64,000 nt of DNA from Hydractinia symbiolongicarpus (lineage: Eukaryota; Cnidaria; Hydrozoa; Anthoathecata; Hydractiniidae). The DNA lies in contig NC_079885.1 in assembly GCF_029227915.1 (NCBI RefSeq), positions 12,971,001 through 13,035,000 on the forward strand. The letters run 5' to 3'. A program made the position numbers and the translations under genes. Below are positions 11,601-19,959 of the stretch, piece after piece. The notes under the pieces were generated by a model that saw nothing but the letters and a program-made list of their open reading frames with translations, was not told the DNA's origin and did no database searches. Positions within the stretch are counted from its first letter, which is position 1. Each line of letters starts with the position of its first letter.

Positions 11601-14600
11601 ACCTATCACATGGCAGTCAAAAAAGATTAAGAGAGTTGTGCGTAGCACACTTGCAGCAGAAACCTTAGACAGACAGATCTAGAAGGTATCTTGTGCTACA
11701 CAGATAAAAAATCTTTGTATGAAGCTGCATATTCAACAAAAGCTTTAGAAGATAATCGATTAAGAGTTAACATGGCTTCTCTCAGACAGAGCATCAATCA
11801 AAAGGAAGTTATATTGAAGTGGATTCCCACCAAACATCAGTTAGCAGATGTGTTAACAAAGCAAGGAGCAAATAGCACACTTCTACTGAATGTGCTACAA
11901 AATGGTCATGATGAGTATTAGTGACCAATCAAATGTTGTGTTTTCAAAATGTTTTATTATAAAGTTTTTTTTTGAGTTTTATTTTTCAGAATTCATTGCT
12001 GAAACACCACTTAGCACTTGGCATCACACAACTAAGGACTGTCATGTTTAACGATTCGCAATCTTTGAGATAATACAAAGCTATAGCAAATTTTTTGTCA
12101 GCATGTAGCGCCCTTCTGTTTGGTGATGTAGGATTTGGTAAAAATATAAGGTTGAAGCAGTGATACTAGTTCTAAAAAGGATGCTTTTTCCATTCGAGAA
12201 AATTTTTTCAAAACTCTTTAGGTGTCACCCAGTAATAAGGTTTTGCCACCATAAGTTTGTACGTCCTGGTTTGAACCAACAACTTCTAATATTTACTTTC
12301 CTTTTTCTGTCCATTTTCAACCTTTGTAAATTTTTTTTCCGATCAATTAATAGTTGACTCATTATTGCAAGTTGCTTCCTTTTTTCGTTGACATTCCAAA
12401 TCAGTAATATTCCATGTAGCTGTAGGAGTACTGTCATAATACTTATGATGTTCGTGATAGAGTTTGCTACAAATCGAAACTGATTTGGTAACGCCATTTT
12501 GAAAATAAAAATTTCCTGTGAATTGATCATGTGATGTAAACAATGTTTCAGCCCAGTGAGGCAAGTTGGAAAACTCCCATATGAACGCAGGATAAAATTC
12601 ATCTTGGCTAGGTGAGCCAGCCTAACCGGGCCAAATCGCCTCATATGAACAGCCCCTTAGTCTTAAAATTGGTTTGTACGGAATGTATATACATGGCTGA
12701 AAAAGTGATGAATTATTCCTTAAAAAGGTTTAAAATATATAAAATTTAACTATCCCTATAATAGAAATACAAACATTTTGTTTTGCGAGCTGAACAGGGG
12801 ATTGATTATAAAAAAACGCTAAGCTATGGACTGTGTTTTAGTAAAGAAATATACTGACATTTTTCTGAATTTTTTTCTGATCATTATGGACTTTGCACAA
12901 ACAGACATAAATTCTGCTACCTACAGTTTTACCTGTGCATATCATGAACTTATGGACATTTACAGGAGTATTGTGATCATGAAACAAAAGTGAACTTTTC
13001 CTTTCTAGGTCTGTATCAACAAAATCAAACATATACCTTGAATTCTTCATTTTCAAAAAAATGCATCGAGTCAGTTTTTAGATCATGATTGAATGGATCG
13101 TATTCAACAATGGATAGCTTAAATCAAAGATAAAAAGTGGTTATTTTCTTATATTACAAATATTGGAGGATGGCATTTCCTTCTAGGCGAAACATTTATC
13201 GAAGTTGGCATTTATTAGAGGAAATACCATATTAAGGGACCGTCTCAGTGTTTGAATATAATTCATATAAAAAAACTTTGTATCAATTTATTAAATCTTT
13301 TATATAATTTTTTTTTAAAACAATCTTGTTCTCAACATCAAAATTAGAAAGTTTGTACAAAGTTCATTTAATTTAAAAACAATGTTTGTATGTGATTCGT
13401 ACAAAGAATAACAAAGTTCGTTTCGCTATACGTATTTCGTTCTAAAACAACAAAACACAATTAAATTAAGTTTAAACAATGCCGTATTTTGTTCTAAAAC
13501 CATTAAAAGGCGATGGTATGAAATTTAAACAACACTGTATTTTGTTCTTAAAGCATGAAAACGCAATCGTATGAAGCTTAAACAATGCTATATTTTGTTA
13601 TAAATTTTTTTTAAAAATATTTTATGCTCACTAACTCTATACTAACTCTTGTTTTATGACAAAATAAAAACATCATGTTTCAACACATGATAAAACAGGG
13701 ATACCTTAGCGTCTTTGAAAACAAGTAAAACTGAATCTCGAATATTATGTCCAAGTCGTACAACTTGCATGTTTACAACATTACCAAATAAGGAATACGA
13801 GGCAACTTGCTCCAATTTTCGTTTTACTTTTACATCTAAGGAAAAAACATACTAGAATCTTTAATTAGTGTTTTCTACATTGGAAGATTTGTTGTTTTGG
13901 AAATTCATAAAAGTTGACTCTGTTTACCTTCTAATTTGGCACCACCATCTTCCTCTTTAGTTCCATCCTAAAAATATGCAAATTTTGTCACAAATAATTT
14001 GCATTTTGAAGGCCTTAAGGGACCTCATATCGTATGATGTTGGAGCTTAAAAGGACTTCTTAAATTTTCAAAAAGTTATTTTTTCTTCTCAAGATATTTA
14101 CATTTTCAAATTTAATTATACTGCATAAATGATGCCATATTTAAGGAATAGCAAATTTGGACATTTTCTGTCATCAGTAATTTAAACCTTAATAAGGAAT
14201 GTGGATTCAAACTTCAACAATGCATAAATATTCGAAAGGCCACTTGATTGCTTGTCCAAAAATGTTTACAAATAGTCCAATATCTTGAGATCTGCATATA
14301 GGTTTGCAATAGAGATAAGTGGGTGAAAGCTTGCATAGCTTATATGTTTCATTTAAAAACCAATGAGCTAAATGAAAACTTTTAAGGAAAAATTGAGGAA
14401 ACACATGTACTTGCAAAAATGTGAGAAATGTTGTTGATTTGCCATTTTTTTGCCATTTTCTTTTTCTTCCACACATATGCCCCACCCACCCCCCCCCCCC
14501 CCCCCATCACCACAAAAAAAATGCCTAATGCCTGGTGCTAAATTCCTGAACAAAAAACCTGGAATTTGATAAATTTAAAATTTGACGAAATTGCAAAAAA

Positions 14601-14771
14601 TTCACAATAAAGTATATCAACAGTTACCTCTTCTACATCATAAAGTCGATAAATTGATAATTTTGATGAGCCTGCTGTGACTAGATTTGTTTCCTGATCA
14701 TTGAAGAAGTTGCAACTAATTGCATGGTCCACAACTGTAACTGGGTGAATTTCTTTTAAAATTGAATGCAT
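2521..14771 (-). CDS. CPSF1: CPSF1 (CPSF160), N-terminal part, ten exons
   Basis: Cleavage and polyadenylation specificity factor subunit 1, the WD40/beta-propeller scaffold that helps recognise the AAUAAA signal in nuclear mRNA 3'-end processing. Exons (minus strand): 14771-14628, 13967-13928, 13835-13705, 13117-13037, 5370-5222, 4857-4708, 4221-4082, 3843-3733, 3533-3440, 2608-2521. All nine introns are GT-AG and phases agree, giving 1,128 nt or 376 codons without a stop. Diagnostic segments match the family in order: CNFFND near the N terminus, [72 protein letters not shown]. The human protein is about 1,440 residues, so roughly the first quarter is present and the rest lies to the left. 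Intron 4 is 7.7 kb and full of transposons. The ATG at 14771 gives the family's usual N terminus. Confidence 0.95.
3440..3533 (-). CDS. CPSF1: CPSF1 exon 9
   Basis: 94 nt encoding a beta-strand-rich segment ending LVLSLGGGE, matching the family's ISLKGGE. Acceptor TTTGTAG, donor GTATGT. Confidence 0.88.
3733..3843 (-). CDS. CPSF1: CPSF1 exon 8
   Basis: 111 nt encoding [19 protein letters not shown] then a serine/threonine-rich turn ending MFPL. Donor GTAAGT is a consensus splice site. Confidence 0.93.
4082..4221 (-). CDS. CPSF1: CPSF1 exon 7
   Basis: 140 nt encoding [23 protein letters not shown] and LPFDCQ, matching CPSF160 almost residue by residue. Donor GTAAAG. Confidence 0.95.
4708..4857 (-). 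CDS. CPSF1: CPSF1 exon 6
   Basis: 150 nt encoding SYMIDLHTL and [15 protein letters not shown]. Acceptor TTTCAG, donor GTGTGT. The first base completes the codon split at exon 5. Confidence 0.94.
5222..5370 (-). CDS. CPSF1: CPSF1 exon 5
   Basis: 149 nt after a TTTTTAG acceptor, encoding [16 protein letters not shown] and LVVLPFKH, the most conserved motif of the N-terminal propeller. Donor GTATTT. Confidence 0.95.
5690..6035. repeat. Tandem degenerate repeat with TGACGTCA-type cores
   Basis: Two to three diverged units of roughly 145 bp. Each has the order ACCAAGAAAATGTAT, GATC(A/G)TGTACTTTTGA, then a GACGTCA or GATGTCA core, then CAACCCGTC. The cores (5703-5710, 5844-5851, 5994-6001) resemble cAMP-response elements, but the repetition points to a repeat family rather than regulation. 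Confidence 0.7.
6042..6099. repeat. Perfect 26-bp palindrome with 6-nt loop
   Basis: The arm at 6042-6067 (TGGGTAACTAGGGACCACCT and six more bases) is exactly complementary to 6074-6099, around a CAAATT loop. It is GC-richer than its surroundings and caps the tandem repeat block. Confidence 0.92.
6318..6358. repeat. (CAGA/GGAC)n microsatellite
   Basis: Short tandem CAGA and CGGA tetranucleotides. A similar run is found near 40476-40500 and 23658-23670, each beside other dispersed repeats. Confidence 0.85.
6869..7302 (+). pseudogene. Harbinger MADF/Myb-like accessory protein, broken
   Basis: From ATG 6869 ([13 protein letters not shown]) the frame changes after about 33 codons to [19 protein letters not shown], the trihelix/MADF start typical of Harbinger accessory proteins. 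After another break the segment [20 protein letters not shown], then [12 protein letters not shown], matches the C-terminal helix region of the same family. The accessory protein is known to help the transposase enter the nucleus and bind DNA. The frame is lost near 7302 where Copia sequence begins. Assignment is from fold pattern and context, not from a database search. Confidence 0.6.
7306..8692 (+). pseudogene. Copia Pol: integrase C terminus and reverse transcriptase
   Basis: Begins with [19 protein letters not shown] and [11 protein letters not shown], the integrase C-terminal barrel. An acidic/threonine-rich linker follows, then the Copia reverse transcriptase: [28 protein letters not shown] (catalytic Asp), [16 protein letters not shown], and HFDDFLWG where other copies have a YVDD box. 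The ORF 7414-8739 ends in LINE-derived codons after position 8692. Tyr to Phe in the DD box is tolerated in some Copia elements but may be decay. The GalEa-type assignment rests on the FDDFLWG and [10 protein letters not shown] style of motifs. Confidence 0.9.
8693..11213 (+). mobile_element. RTE-like non-LTR retrotransposon, 5'-truncated, inserted in Copia Pol
   Basis: The LINE starts inside its apurinic endonuclease domain and ends with short tandem AATG/ATGA repeats (about 11206-11217), typical of RTE-type 3' ends. The Copia frame flanks it on both sides. The only candidate target duplication is AAAT, which is short and ambiguous. 5' truncation is what target-primed reverse transcription produces. 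Confidence 0.88.
8694..11195 (+). pseudogene. RTE-like LINE ORF2: endonuclease end, reverse transcriptase, zinc finger
   Basis: Order of parts: endonuclease C terminus ([33 protein letters not shown]) at 8694-8890; reverse transcriptase at 9291-10313 with [46 protein letters not shown] (catalytic Asp), [13 protein letters not shown] and the active site [13 protein letters not shown]; a PHD-like C4HC3 finger at about 10395-10550 ([25 protein letters not shown]); and a C-terminal RPRKTWQEV basic tail. Stops at 9123, 9249 and 10311 interrupt it, and Gly to Asp in the VHQG motif is an inactivating-type change. The [12 protein letters not shown] style is that of the RTE-related LINEs abundant in cnidarians. 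Confidence 0.92.
11213..11921 (+). pseudogene. Copia Pol: end of reverse transcriptase and RNase H
   Basis: Resumes with [11 protein letters not shown], then [18 protein letters not shown] and RNase H catalytic-type motifs: [15 protein letters not shown]...[17 protein letters not shown] and [12 protein letters not shown] stop after LHD (11545) and a frame change near 11690 break it. The final stop at 11921 is followed by a short 3' stretch without a recognisable LTR. Confidence 0.88.
12225..12497 (-). pseudogene. Harbinger transposase, N-terminal fragment
   Basis: Frame from ATG 12497 to a stop at 12225. It encodes a basic helical region ([15 protein letters not shown]) followed by [18 protein letters not shown], the conserved RPGRT-x-x-WW motif preceding the DDE domain in HARBI1-like transposases. 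After a frame change the sequence continues with TPKEFEKIF, resembling the usual EEWKKNFRM segment. The nuclease domain itself is absent. It lies just inside the right terminal repeat, converging on the MADF gene at the other end. Confidence 0.65.
13037..13117 (-). CDS. CPSF1: CPSF1 exon 4
   Basis: 81 nt, 27 residues starting LSIVEYDP and ending NEEFK at a GTATAT donor. This donor opens the 7.7-kb intron that holds the transposon nest. Confidence 0.93.
13232..13620. repeat. Half of a Harbinger-type MITE with tandem internal repeats
   Basis: TTAAGGGACCGTCTCAGTG at the left equals the terminal repeat of the complete MITE at 19960-21147. Inside are three to four diverged units of about 60 bp with core TTTAAACAATGCCGTATTTT. 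No matching right end was found, so it is truncated. Lies in CPSF1 intron 3. Confidence 0.65.
13705..13835 (-). CDS. CPSF1: CPSF1 exon 3
   Basis: 131 nt encoding [15 protein letters not shown] and ending LLVFKDAK at a GTATCC donor. It corresponds to the conserved SFFGNV and SFKDAK region of the first beta-propeller. Confidence 0.93.
13928..13967 (-). CDS. CPSF1: CPSF1 exon 2
   Basis: A 40-nt exon after a TTTTAG acceptor, ending at GTAAAC. It encodes an acidic loop ([13 protein letters not shown]) where the family is variable. Phase fits exons 1 and 3. Confidence 0.85.
14628..14771 (-). CDS. CPSF1: CPSF1 exon 1
   Basis: 48 codons from ATG 14771, ending at a GTAACT donor. The segment [12 protein letters not shown] is the conserved first blade of CPSF160. 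Confidence 0.93.
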
Positions 14772-16343
14772 TGCTAATGTCTTCCCAAGTGTATGTTATT
14801 TTTTACTTTGGTTGGAAGTGTTCTAAATACACCGTGAAAAAAATAGTTACCCCTGTAAACCTTTGAAATATATTCTTTTCATGATATCTGCATTGGGATA
14901 TCTGTATCTTCAAGTTTTGAGTTAGTTTATTATGTGTGAAAGAAACCAGCTTATGCAATAAGCAAGCAAAAACCATTACAAGCTTTTTGTAGGTCAATAT
15001 AATATCACACACATAACGACCTTTATCAAAAGCATTAAAAACTTTTTAAGAAATAATTTAGAGTATGCAAGGTTAAATAATTTTACGTAAACCAAACTCA
15101 TGACTGACGTTTGTACAAAAAGTTGGTGTACTTGGATCGTAATGGACTGACAAAAATCTGGGGCATAAAATCTGTGTTTTTGCCAGCTATTAACTTCTAT
15201 ATTATCACATTTATGCTTATCACAATCCTCTTATGTCCTGAATTCCAAGTTTCGAAAAAGTTTAATTACTTCCAAGGATATACGAAAATGCTTTGAACAA
15301 CTTTCTCAAATACTTGTTTCCTAGGATTGTCAACATGTGTAATGTTGTGTTATACAGAAAGACGTCGTATATGTCAATTTTAATTCAGGGAAACTTGGGG
15401 GTGCAGGTCTCCCTTTGTCAGCCAGTTTGGGTGCAGATGTGTATGTTTCCCTCAGTAAATGGCTTAAAAGCAGGCATTTCATACAGTATTTGAGTGTAAA
15501 ATCATGTCAGTCTGCTTAAATAAGATACACAATCATGCAGCTGCTTCAGGAAGAAGCATAAAAGATGCTGTGTGCCATATCGGGTAAAAGAAGAAGCCTA
15601 ATAATAAGACATGCAGTGTCAATTGTCATGACACTATTCTCTACTATTCTCTAAAAGATCGTACTTACTAAAACAAGAAACAAGCAAAAACAAGCAAACC
15701 ATCAAAAACCACCAGGGAACAACCTGTAAACGAACAGTCAAATTGACAACTAGGAAAACTTAGGCTTTTTCTATGACCGCCTAAGACCTGGAGGACCAAA
15801 ATAATATCTCCGATTTAGTGTGGCTGTAGAAGCTCCACTTTTATGTATAACTACATGAAAAAATGTTTTATGCATATATATATATGCTATAGATAACATC
15901 AAAAAAAGTTTCATGGAAGCCAAAAAAATATAGTAAAATGTCTAGACATATAAAATTTAGGTATAGAGAAACATTTAATATAAAATAGTTGTTGCTTTCA
16001 TGCATGCATGATCCATATTTTTAGTTTTCTGCTAAAACCTTTATTAGGGCGGGGAATTCGAAGATATCATACAAGCTTGTTCTTAGTTATCTTATATGTG
16101 TGTCGCCGTGGAGTCCCATCCTGTTACATATCATAGGCGCAGGGAGTCTTTGAGATGAGATTGGATAACATCCATATGTATCATTCATATGCATCATATG
16201 CAGACAAAAATAAAAAAAAATTAAAAAATATTCAGACATTGCCAAACTAAATAAGAAGAACAGTGTATACAGTTGTCATTGTGGTAAAAACACATATAAT
16301 TTTGAATTGTGTTAACCAGGAAACCCAGCATAACTTTTCTTAC
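14772..16343. other. Upstream region of CPSF1, no identified gene
   Basis: Presumably holds the CPSF1 promoter and 5' leader, since exon 1 starts at 14771, but no single TATA or initiator element stands out from AT-rich DNA. Short ORFs at 15111-15493 show no recognisable domain. Confidence 0.4.
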
Positions 16344-16492
16344 CATCGAAAAATTGGAATATTTGCAATAAATTGTGCTTGGTTGCTAACAAGTGTTCTA
16401 CAGTCAGAATACTGAATGCCTTTTTTGATTGTTCTTTGCTCACGTATCATTATCAGCAAGCCTTTGTTTTGAGTGCAAATGACCTTAATCAC
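16344..16492 (-). CDS. Candidate internal exon of an unidentified host gene
   Basis: A 149-nt open segment bounded by a TTTGTTTAG acceptor and a TGGTAAG donor on the minus strand. It encodes VIKVICTQNKGLLIMIREQR and ends in IANIPIFRW. The beta-strand pattern would suit a propeller protein, but I do not recognise the family. It lies about 1.6 kb upstream of CPSF1 exon 1 in the same direction, so it may belong to the neighbouring gene. Confidence 0.4.
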
Positions 16493-17084
16493 CTAAACAA
16501 ATATAATTCATTCTCACACTATTTCAAAAGGTAAGATGTGACCATGCTAGCTTTGCTCATTGGTTGCTTTAACCATTTTGTGTGATTTGAATTGATTGAT
16601 TTGAATTACAGATACACTAGATAACTGGTACAATAAGTAATTTAGAATGATTTAGTAATCATTATCATTTTGCAAAAATATTATTTTCAATGATTACTCG
16701 ATTTAGTGTCCCCTCTCAAAATTGCATCCAATATATACGGGAAATATTCCACTACTAGTCTTTAGCCAAGGGGAAAATCCATAGAAATTCACTTGTTGCA
16801 AAGTCAATAAAGATATATTGCATTTGCTATTTGGTGTGTCTGTCGCACAACTTTTTGCGTTAAGAATTTATGGTAATTTGCTGTGCATGTTTTATAGCTA
16901 TTTGCTATTGTATTTTAGTTGTATTTTGTACATTTTCATGGTTTTCTAGTCCTTTACTAGCCATTTCTGCTCTTTTCCTGGCCATTTCTGTTCGTTTCCT
17001 GGTCTTTTCTCTGTTTCCTGCTCGTCTCTGATAGTTTTAGTAAGTACACTAAAAGATGCACAGTGTGCACATGGTGCAGAAACC

Positions 17085-17375
17085 AACTGATAGCCTTGTG
17101 GTAGAGCGTTCGCTTCCAGTGCGGGAGGTCTTGGGTTCAAACCCCGGCCGAGTCATGCCAGAGACTATAAAAGTGTGAATCTATTCTTTCTGCTTAGCGT
17201 TCAGCATGAAAAAAGAATTGATATCTTAGTCGGTTGTCTAGTTGAGCGATTGCTGTGCTTGCAGAACTTTCGTAGCTCAAATGGGAGCTTTAAATGCGCT
17301 AGGACCCTCTTCGCAGGACCCTCGTTGATAACAGTACCAATAGGAACTGAAGAGGCTATCCTGGGTAAATAATTT

Positions 17376-17454
<79 letters not shown>
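17085..17454 (+). mobile_element. tRNA-derived SINE with (TAA)n tail
   Basis: The 5' part resembles a tRNA: TAGCCTTGTGGTAGAGCG (A box, about 17090-17107) and GGTTCAAACCCC (B box, 17134-17145), spaced as in RNA polymerase III promoters. Roughly 230 bp of unrelated body follow, then 24 or so TAA units (17382-17454). The tRNA-like part lacks a clean acceptor stem, so a SINE is a better call than a functional tRNA gene. Confidence 0.8.
17382..17454 (+). repeat. (TAA)n microsatellite, SINE tail
   Basis: About 24 uninterrupted TAA units form the 3' tail of the SINE. Its minus-strand translation gives a meaningless poly-leucine ORF. Confidence 0.95.
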
Positions 17455-17457
<3 letters not shown>

Positions 17458-17548
17458 GCCCCTTGGGCCAACCTTCACAATAGCCAATTGTCCAACAGAT
17501 GCACTTAGTTCCATATCTGACAGTTTTGGGGAAAACCATAACAACTTA

Positions 17549-18631
17549 GGGGTCATCTACAAAATTCGTAGCAATTCGTATCAAAAAAATCGTATATGTT
17601 TTACGAATTTTCTTTTGCCATACAGTAATTAAATTCGTATGAAATTTTTCTAAATTCGTATAAAATTCGTATGAGTTTTTAATTAAATTCGTATGAGTTT
17701 TAAATTAAATTCGTATTTAACAAAAAATTCGTATGAGAGTTTAATTAGATGCGTATGGTTTTAAAAAAAAGAAAATCGTTTGACATTGTATAAAATTCGT
17801 ATATGAGTTTCAAAATAAAACATTTTTTTATATCGCATTTTAAAAGTTTTAAAACGAAAAACGGCGAAAGAAATGTTTTCTAGATTACATGTTAAAATTT
17901 GAAAAACGAAAAACGACGATAAAAATGTTTTTTTAGATCGCATTTTAAAAGTTTTAAAACGAAAAATGGCGATAGAAATGTTTATTTTAGATCGCATTTT
18001 AAAAGTTGAAAAACGAAAAACGGCGATAGAAATGTTTATTTTAGATCGCATTTTAAAAATTGAAAAACGAAAAAACGGCGATAGAAATGTTTTTTTAGAT
18101 CGCATTTTAAAAGTTTAAAAACGAAACACGGCGTTAGAAATGTTTTTTTAGATCGCATTTTAAAAGTTTAAAAACGAAAAACGGCAATAGAAATGTTTTT
18201 TTAGATCGCATTTTAAAAGTTTAAAAACGAAAAACGGCGATAGAAATGTTTTTTTAAATCGCATTTTAAAAATTTAAAAACGAAACACGGCGATAGAAAT
18301 GTTTTTTTAGATCGCATTTTAAAAATTGAAAAACGAAAAACGGCGATAGAAATGTTGTTTTAGATCGCATTTTAAAAGTTTAAAAACGAAATATAATTTG
18401 TATGAAAATTCGTATAAAAGAGAATATAATTCGAATGACAGTTCGTATGAAAGAGAATATAATTCGTATGACAATTCGTATGAAAATCGTATAAAATTCG
18501 TATTAGATTTTTTAAAAATCGTATAACTATTTAACACTATACGAATTGTATACGTATTTTTATACGAATTAAAAGCAATTAAATTCGTATATATTCGTAT
18601 AAAATATCATACAAAATTTGTAGACGACCCC
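17549..18631. mobile_element. Harbinger-type MITE carrying a satellite array
   Basis: The ends are inverted: GGGGTCATCTACAAAATT at left and its near complement ending GTAGACGACCCC at right. TTA stands on both sides (17546-17548, 18632-18634), the 3-bp TWA duplication of PIF/Harbinger. No transposase is encoded. Between the ends lie clusters of ATTCGTATG words in opposite orientation, so much of the element can fold on itself, and a central tandem array (17821-18391). Confidence 0.85.
17821..18391. repeat. About ten tandem copies of a 54-bp unit inside the MITE
   Basis: Consensus order: GATCGCATTTTAAAAGTTT, AAAAACGAAAAACGGCGATA, GAAATGTTTTTTTA. Copies differ by one to six bases, the first two being the most diverged, which suggests expansion by unequal exchange or slippage within the MITE. 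Confidence 0.92.
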
Positions 18632-18634
18632 TTA

Positions 18635-19959
18635 TATTATTAGTTATACCGCTTAATTTTTATACTTTAACCAGTAAAATCAAAATAATAATAGTTTTGT
18701 TTTAAAATAGCTACAAATAGAAAGAAATTTTTTTGGCTAATTCAGTACTGTCAGCATTAGCAGAAGAATGACTTGTTCAAATTAATTTCAATTATTATTT
18801 CGGCAATTGGAGACAAGGAAGTTAAGACTGAGAGAGTTGCTAGTCCAGACACTCGGTTCTCATATTTGGGGTTCACCAGTTTAAATGTCCCCCACTTGTC
18901 CCCAGCATGAAAAAATAATGACACAGAACTAAAAAACAAACAAAAAAGCAACCACATGCAATGTTTATAAACGATTAGGGTAAGTAAAAATATGCTGAAT
19001 TTTTTTCTTAAAGGGATCTCTAGGTACTTTTACAGTTGGACTCACCTGTAAGATTCGCATGAGAAATTCTAAATGATATTTTCACTTTTTGTTAAAATTT
19101 CAGGAAAATCCAAATATAACTTTTTAAATATTTATTTTTCTTCGTACACGACCGCCATCTTGGCTATCTTCGTTAAAAATTTCCATTCTAGCCCCAGTCT
19201 TTATAGTGGCACGTGACCCTGTTATGTAATATTTATGTAGCGCCTTAAACATTACTGACTGTTATAGCCAGAATAGATACCTTTGCACAGCAAAGTAAAA
19301 CAAAAGTTTTTTACGAACGATAGTTTTTTTAAAAAATAATTCATGCAAGCATTGATGAAATCGATCTTATTCTGACAGTCCCTGAATCTGATGTTGAATA
19401 TATTTGCTTTTAATATACTTAAAAACTTAAAACAACATTGCCACGCTTTGCTTTGTTAATATTATATATATTATTTTTAAACTGCTGATATTTTGTAGTT
19501 TTGACTTTAATATATACTTTATTTTTTGATTGATAAAAAAGATTATATTATACATTTTATTTGTGTTCTGGTTATATACATAAAATCAGAGTTTTTAAAC
19601 TTTCTTTTAATCAACTAATCAACTTCTATCAAATCATAGTTGACATTATTATGCAGCAATAATTCATAACATATATATGTAAGACGTAAAATGAGTTGTA
19701 AGAAAACTGCAGTGTCCCTTACCTGTTAACACTTTTATTATGTTCGATATCGTGGGACTTTGTTTATAAGGAATATTTATAGTCTCCTAAAAACTTCCGC
19801 CCCAACTTCATTTTAGCAACAGTAATTTTTTTGCCGTCGTAGTGCTGTGTGTCGGCCATCATATTACATCGCAACAACAGTAAAAATTAAATCAAAAATG
19901 CTTTCACCCTAATTTTCAGATTTCTATGCTACAAGGGGCTACAAAACGATTATAGCTAA
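18635..19959. other. Non-coding stretch between the two MITEs
   Basis: An ORF at 18757-18957 (minus) includes HAGDKWGTFKLVNPKYE after a TTTTTTAG-like acceptor, but I cannot assign it and it ends without a donor. Otherwise no gene, RNA or structured repeat is visible. Confidence 0.4.

Larger units (their letters stand above)
7303..11930 (+). mobile_element. Ty1/Copia (GalEa-type) retrotransposon fragment, split by a LINE
   Basis: Covers the integrase C terminus, reverse transcriptase and RNase H. No LTRs, gag or protease are seen, so both ends are truncated. It sits inside the Harbinger element. The reading frame 7414-8690 continues after the LINE at about 11213 with the same protein sense (DQSK before, YVATME after). 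RNase H ends at 11921. Confidence 0.85.
6607..12656 (+). mobile_element. PIF/Harbinger-like DNA transposon in CPSF1 intron 4, interrupted
   Basis: The ends are inverted repeats beginning GGGGCTGTTCATATG; the left end reads outward at 6607 and the right end at 12656. The subterminal sequence (GGCTGGCTCACCTAGCC-type) is also inverted. The right flank is TTA and the left TTG/TTT, so the TWA duplication typical of the superfamily is not intact. Inside are the remains of the superfamily's two genes: a MADF/SANT-like protein on the plus strand (6869-7300) and the transposase N-terminal exon on the minus strand (12225-12497). The middle is occupied by a Copia fragment with a LINE inside it, and the DDE catalytic exons are gone. 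Confidence 0.75.

Noticed and set aside
17085-17160. A tRNA gene
   Set aside because: A and B boxes are present but the acceptor stem does not pair and a long body with (TAA)n tail follows, so a SINE is the better call.
17356-17556. Poly-leucine ORF on the minus strand
   Set aside because: It is the translation of the (TAA)n microsatellite.
17761-18391. CRISPR-like or protein-coding repeat array
   Set aside because: Units are contiguous without spacers, within a MITE in eukaryotic DNA; the ORF with repeated KMRSK is only an effect of the 54-bp tandem unit, which is a multiple of three.
18757-18957. Minus-strand exon with WGTFKLVNPKYE
   Set aside because: It has an acceptor-like TTTTTTAG and an odd protein-like look, but no donor, no start and no family I can name; noted only inside the non-coding entry.
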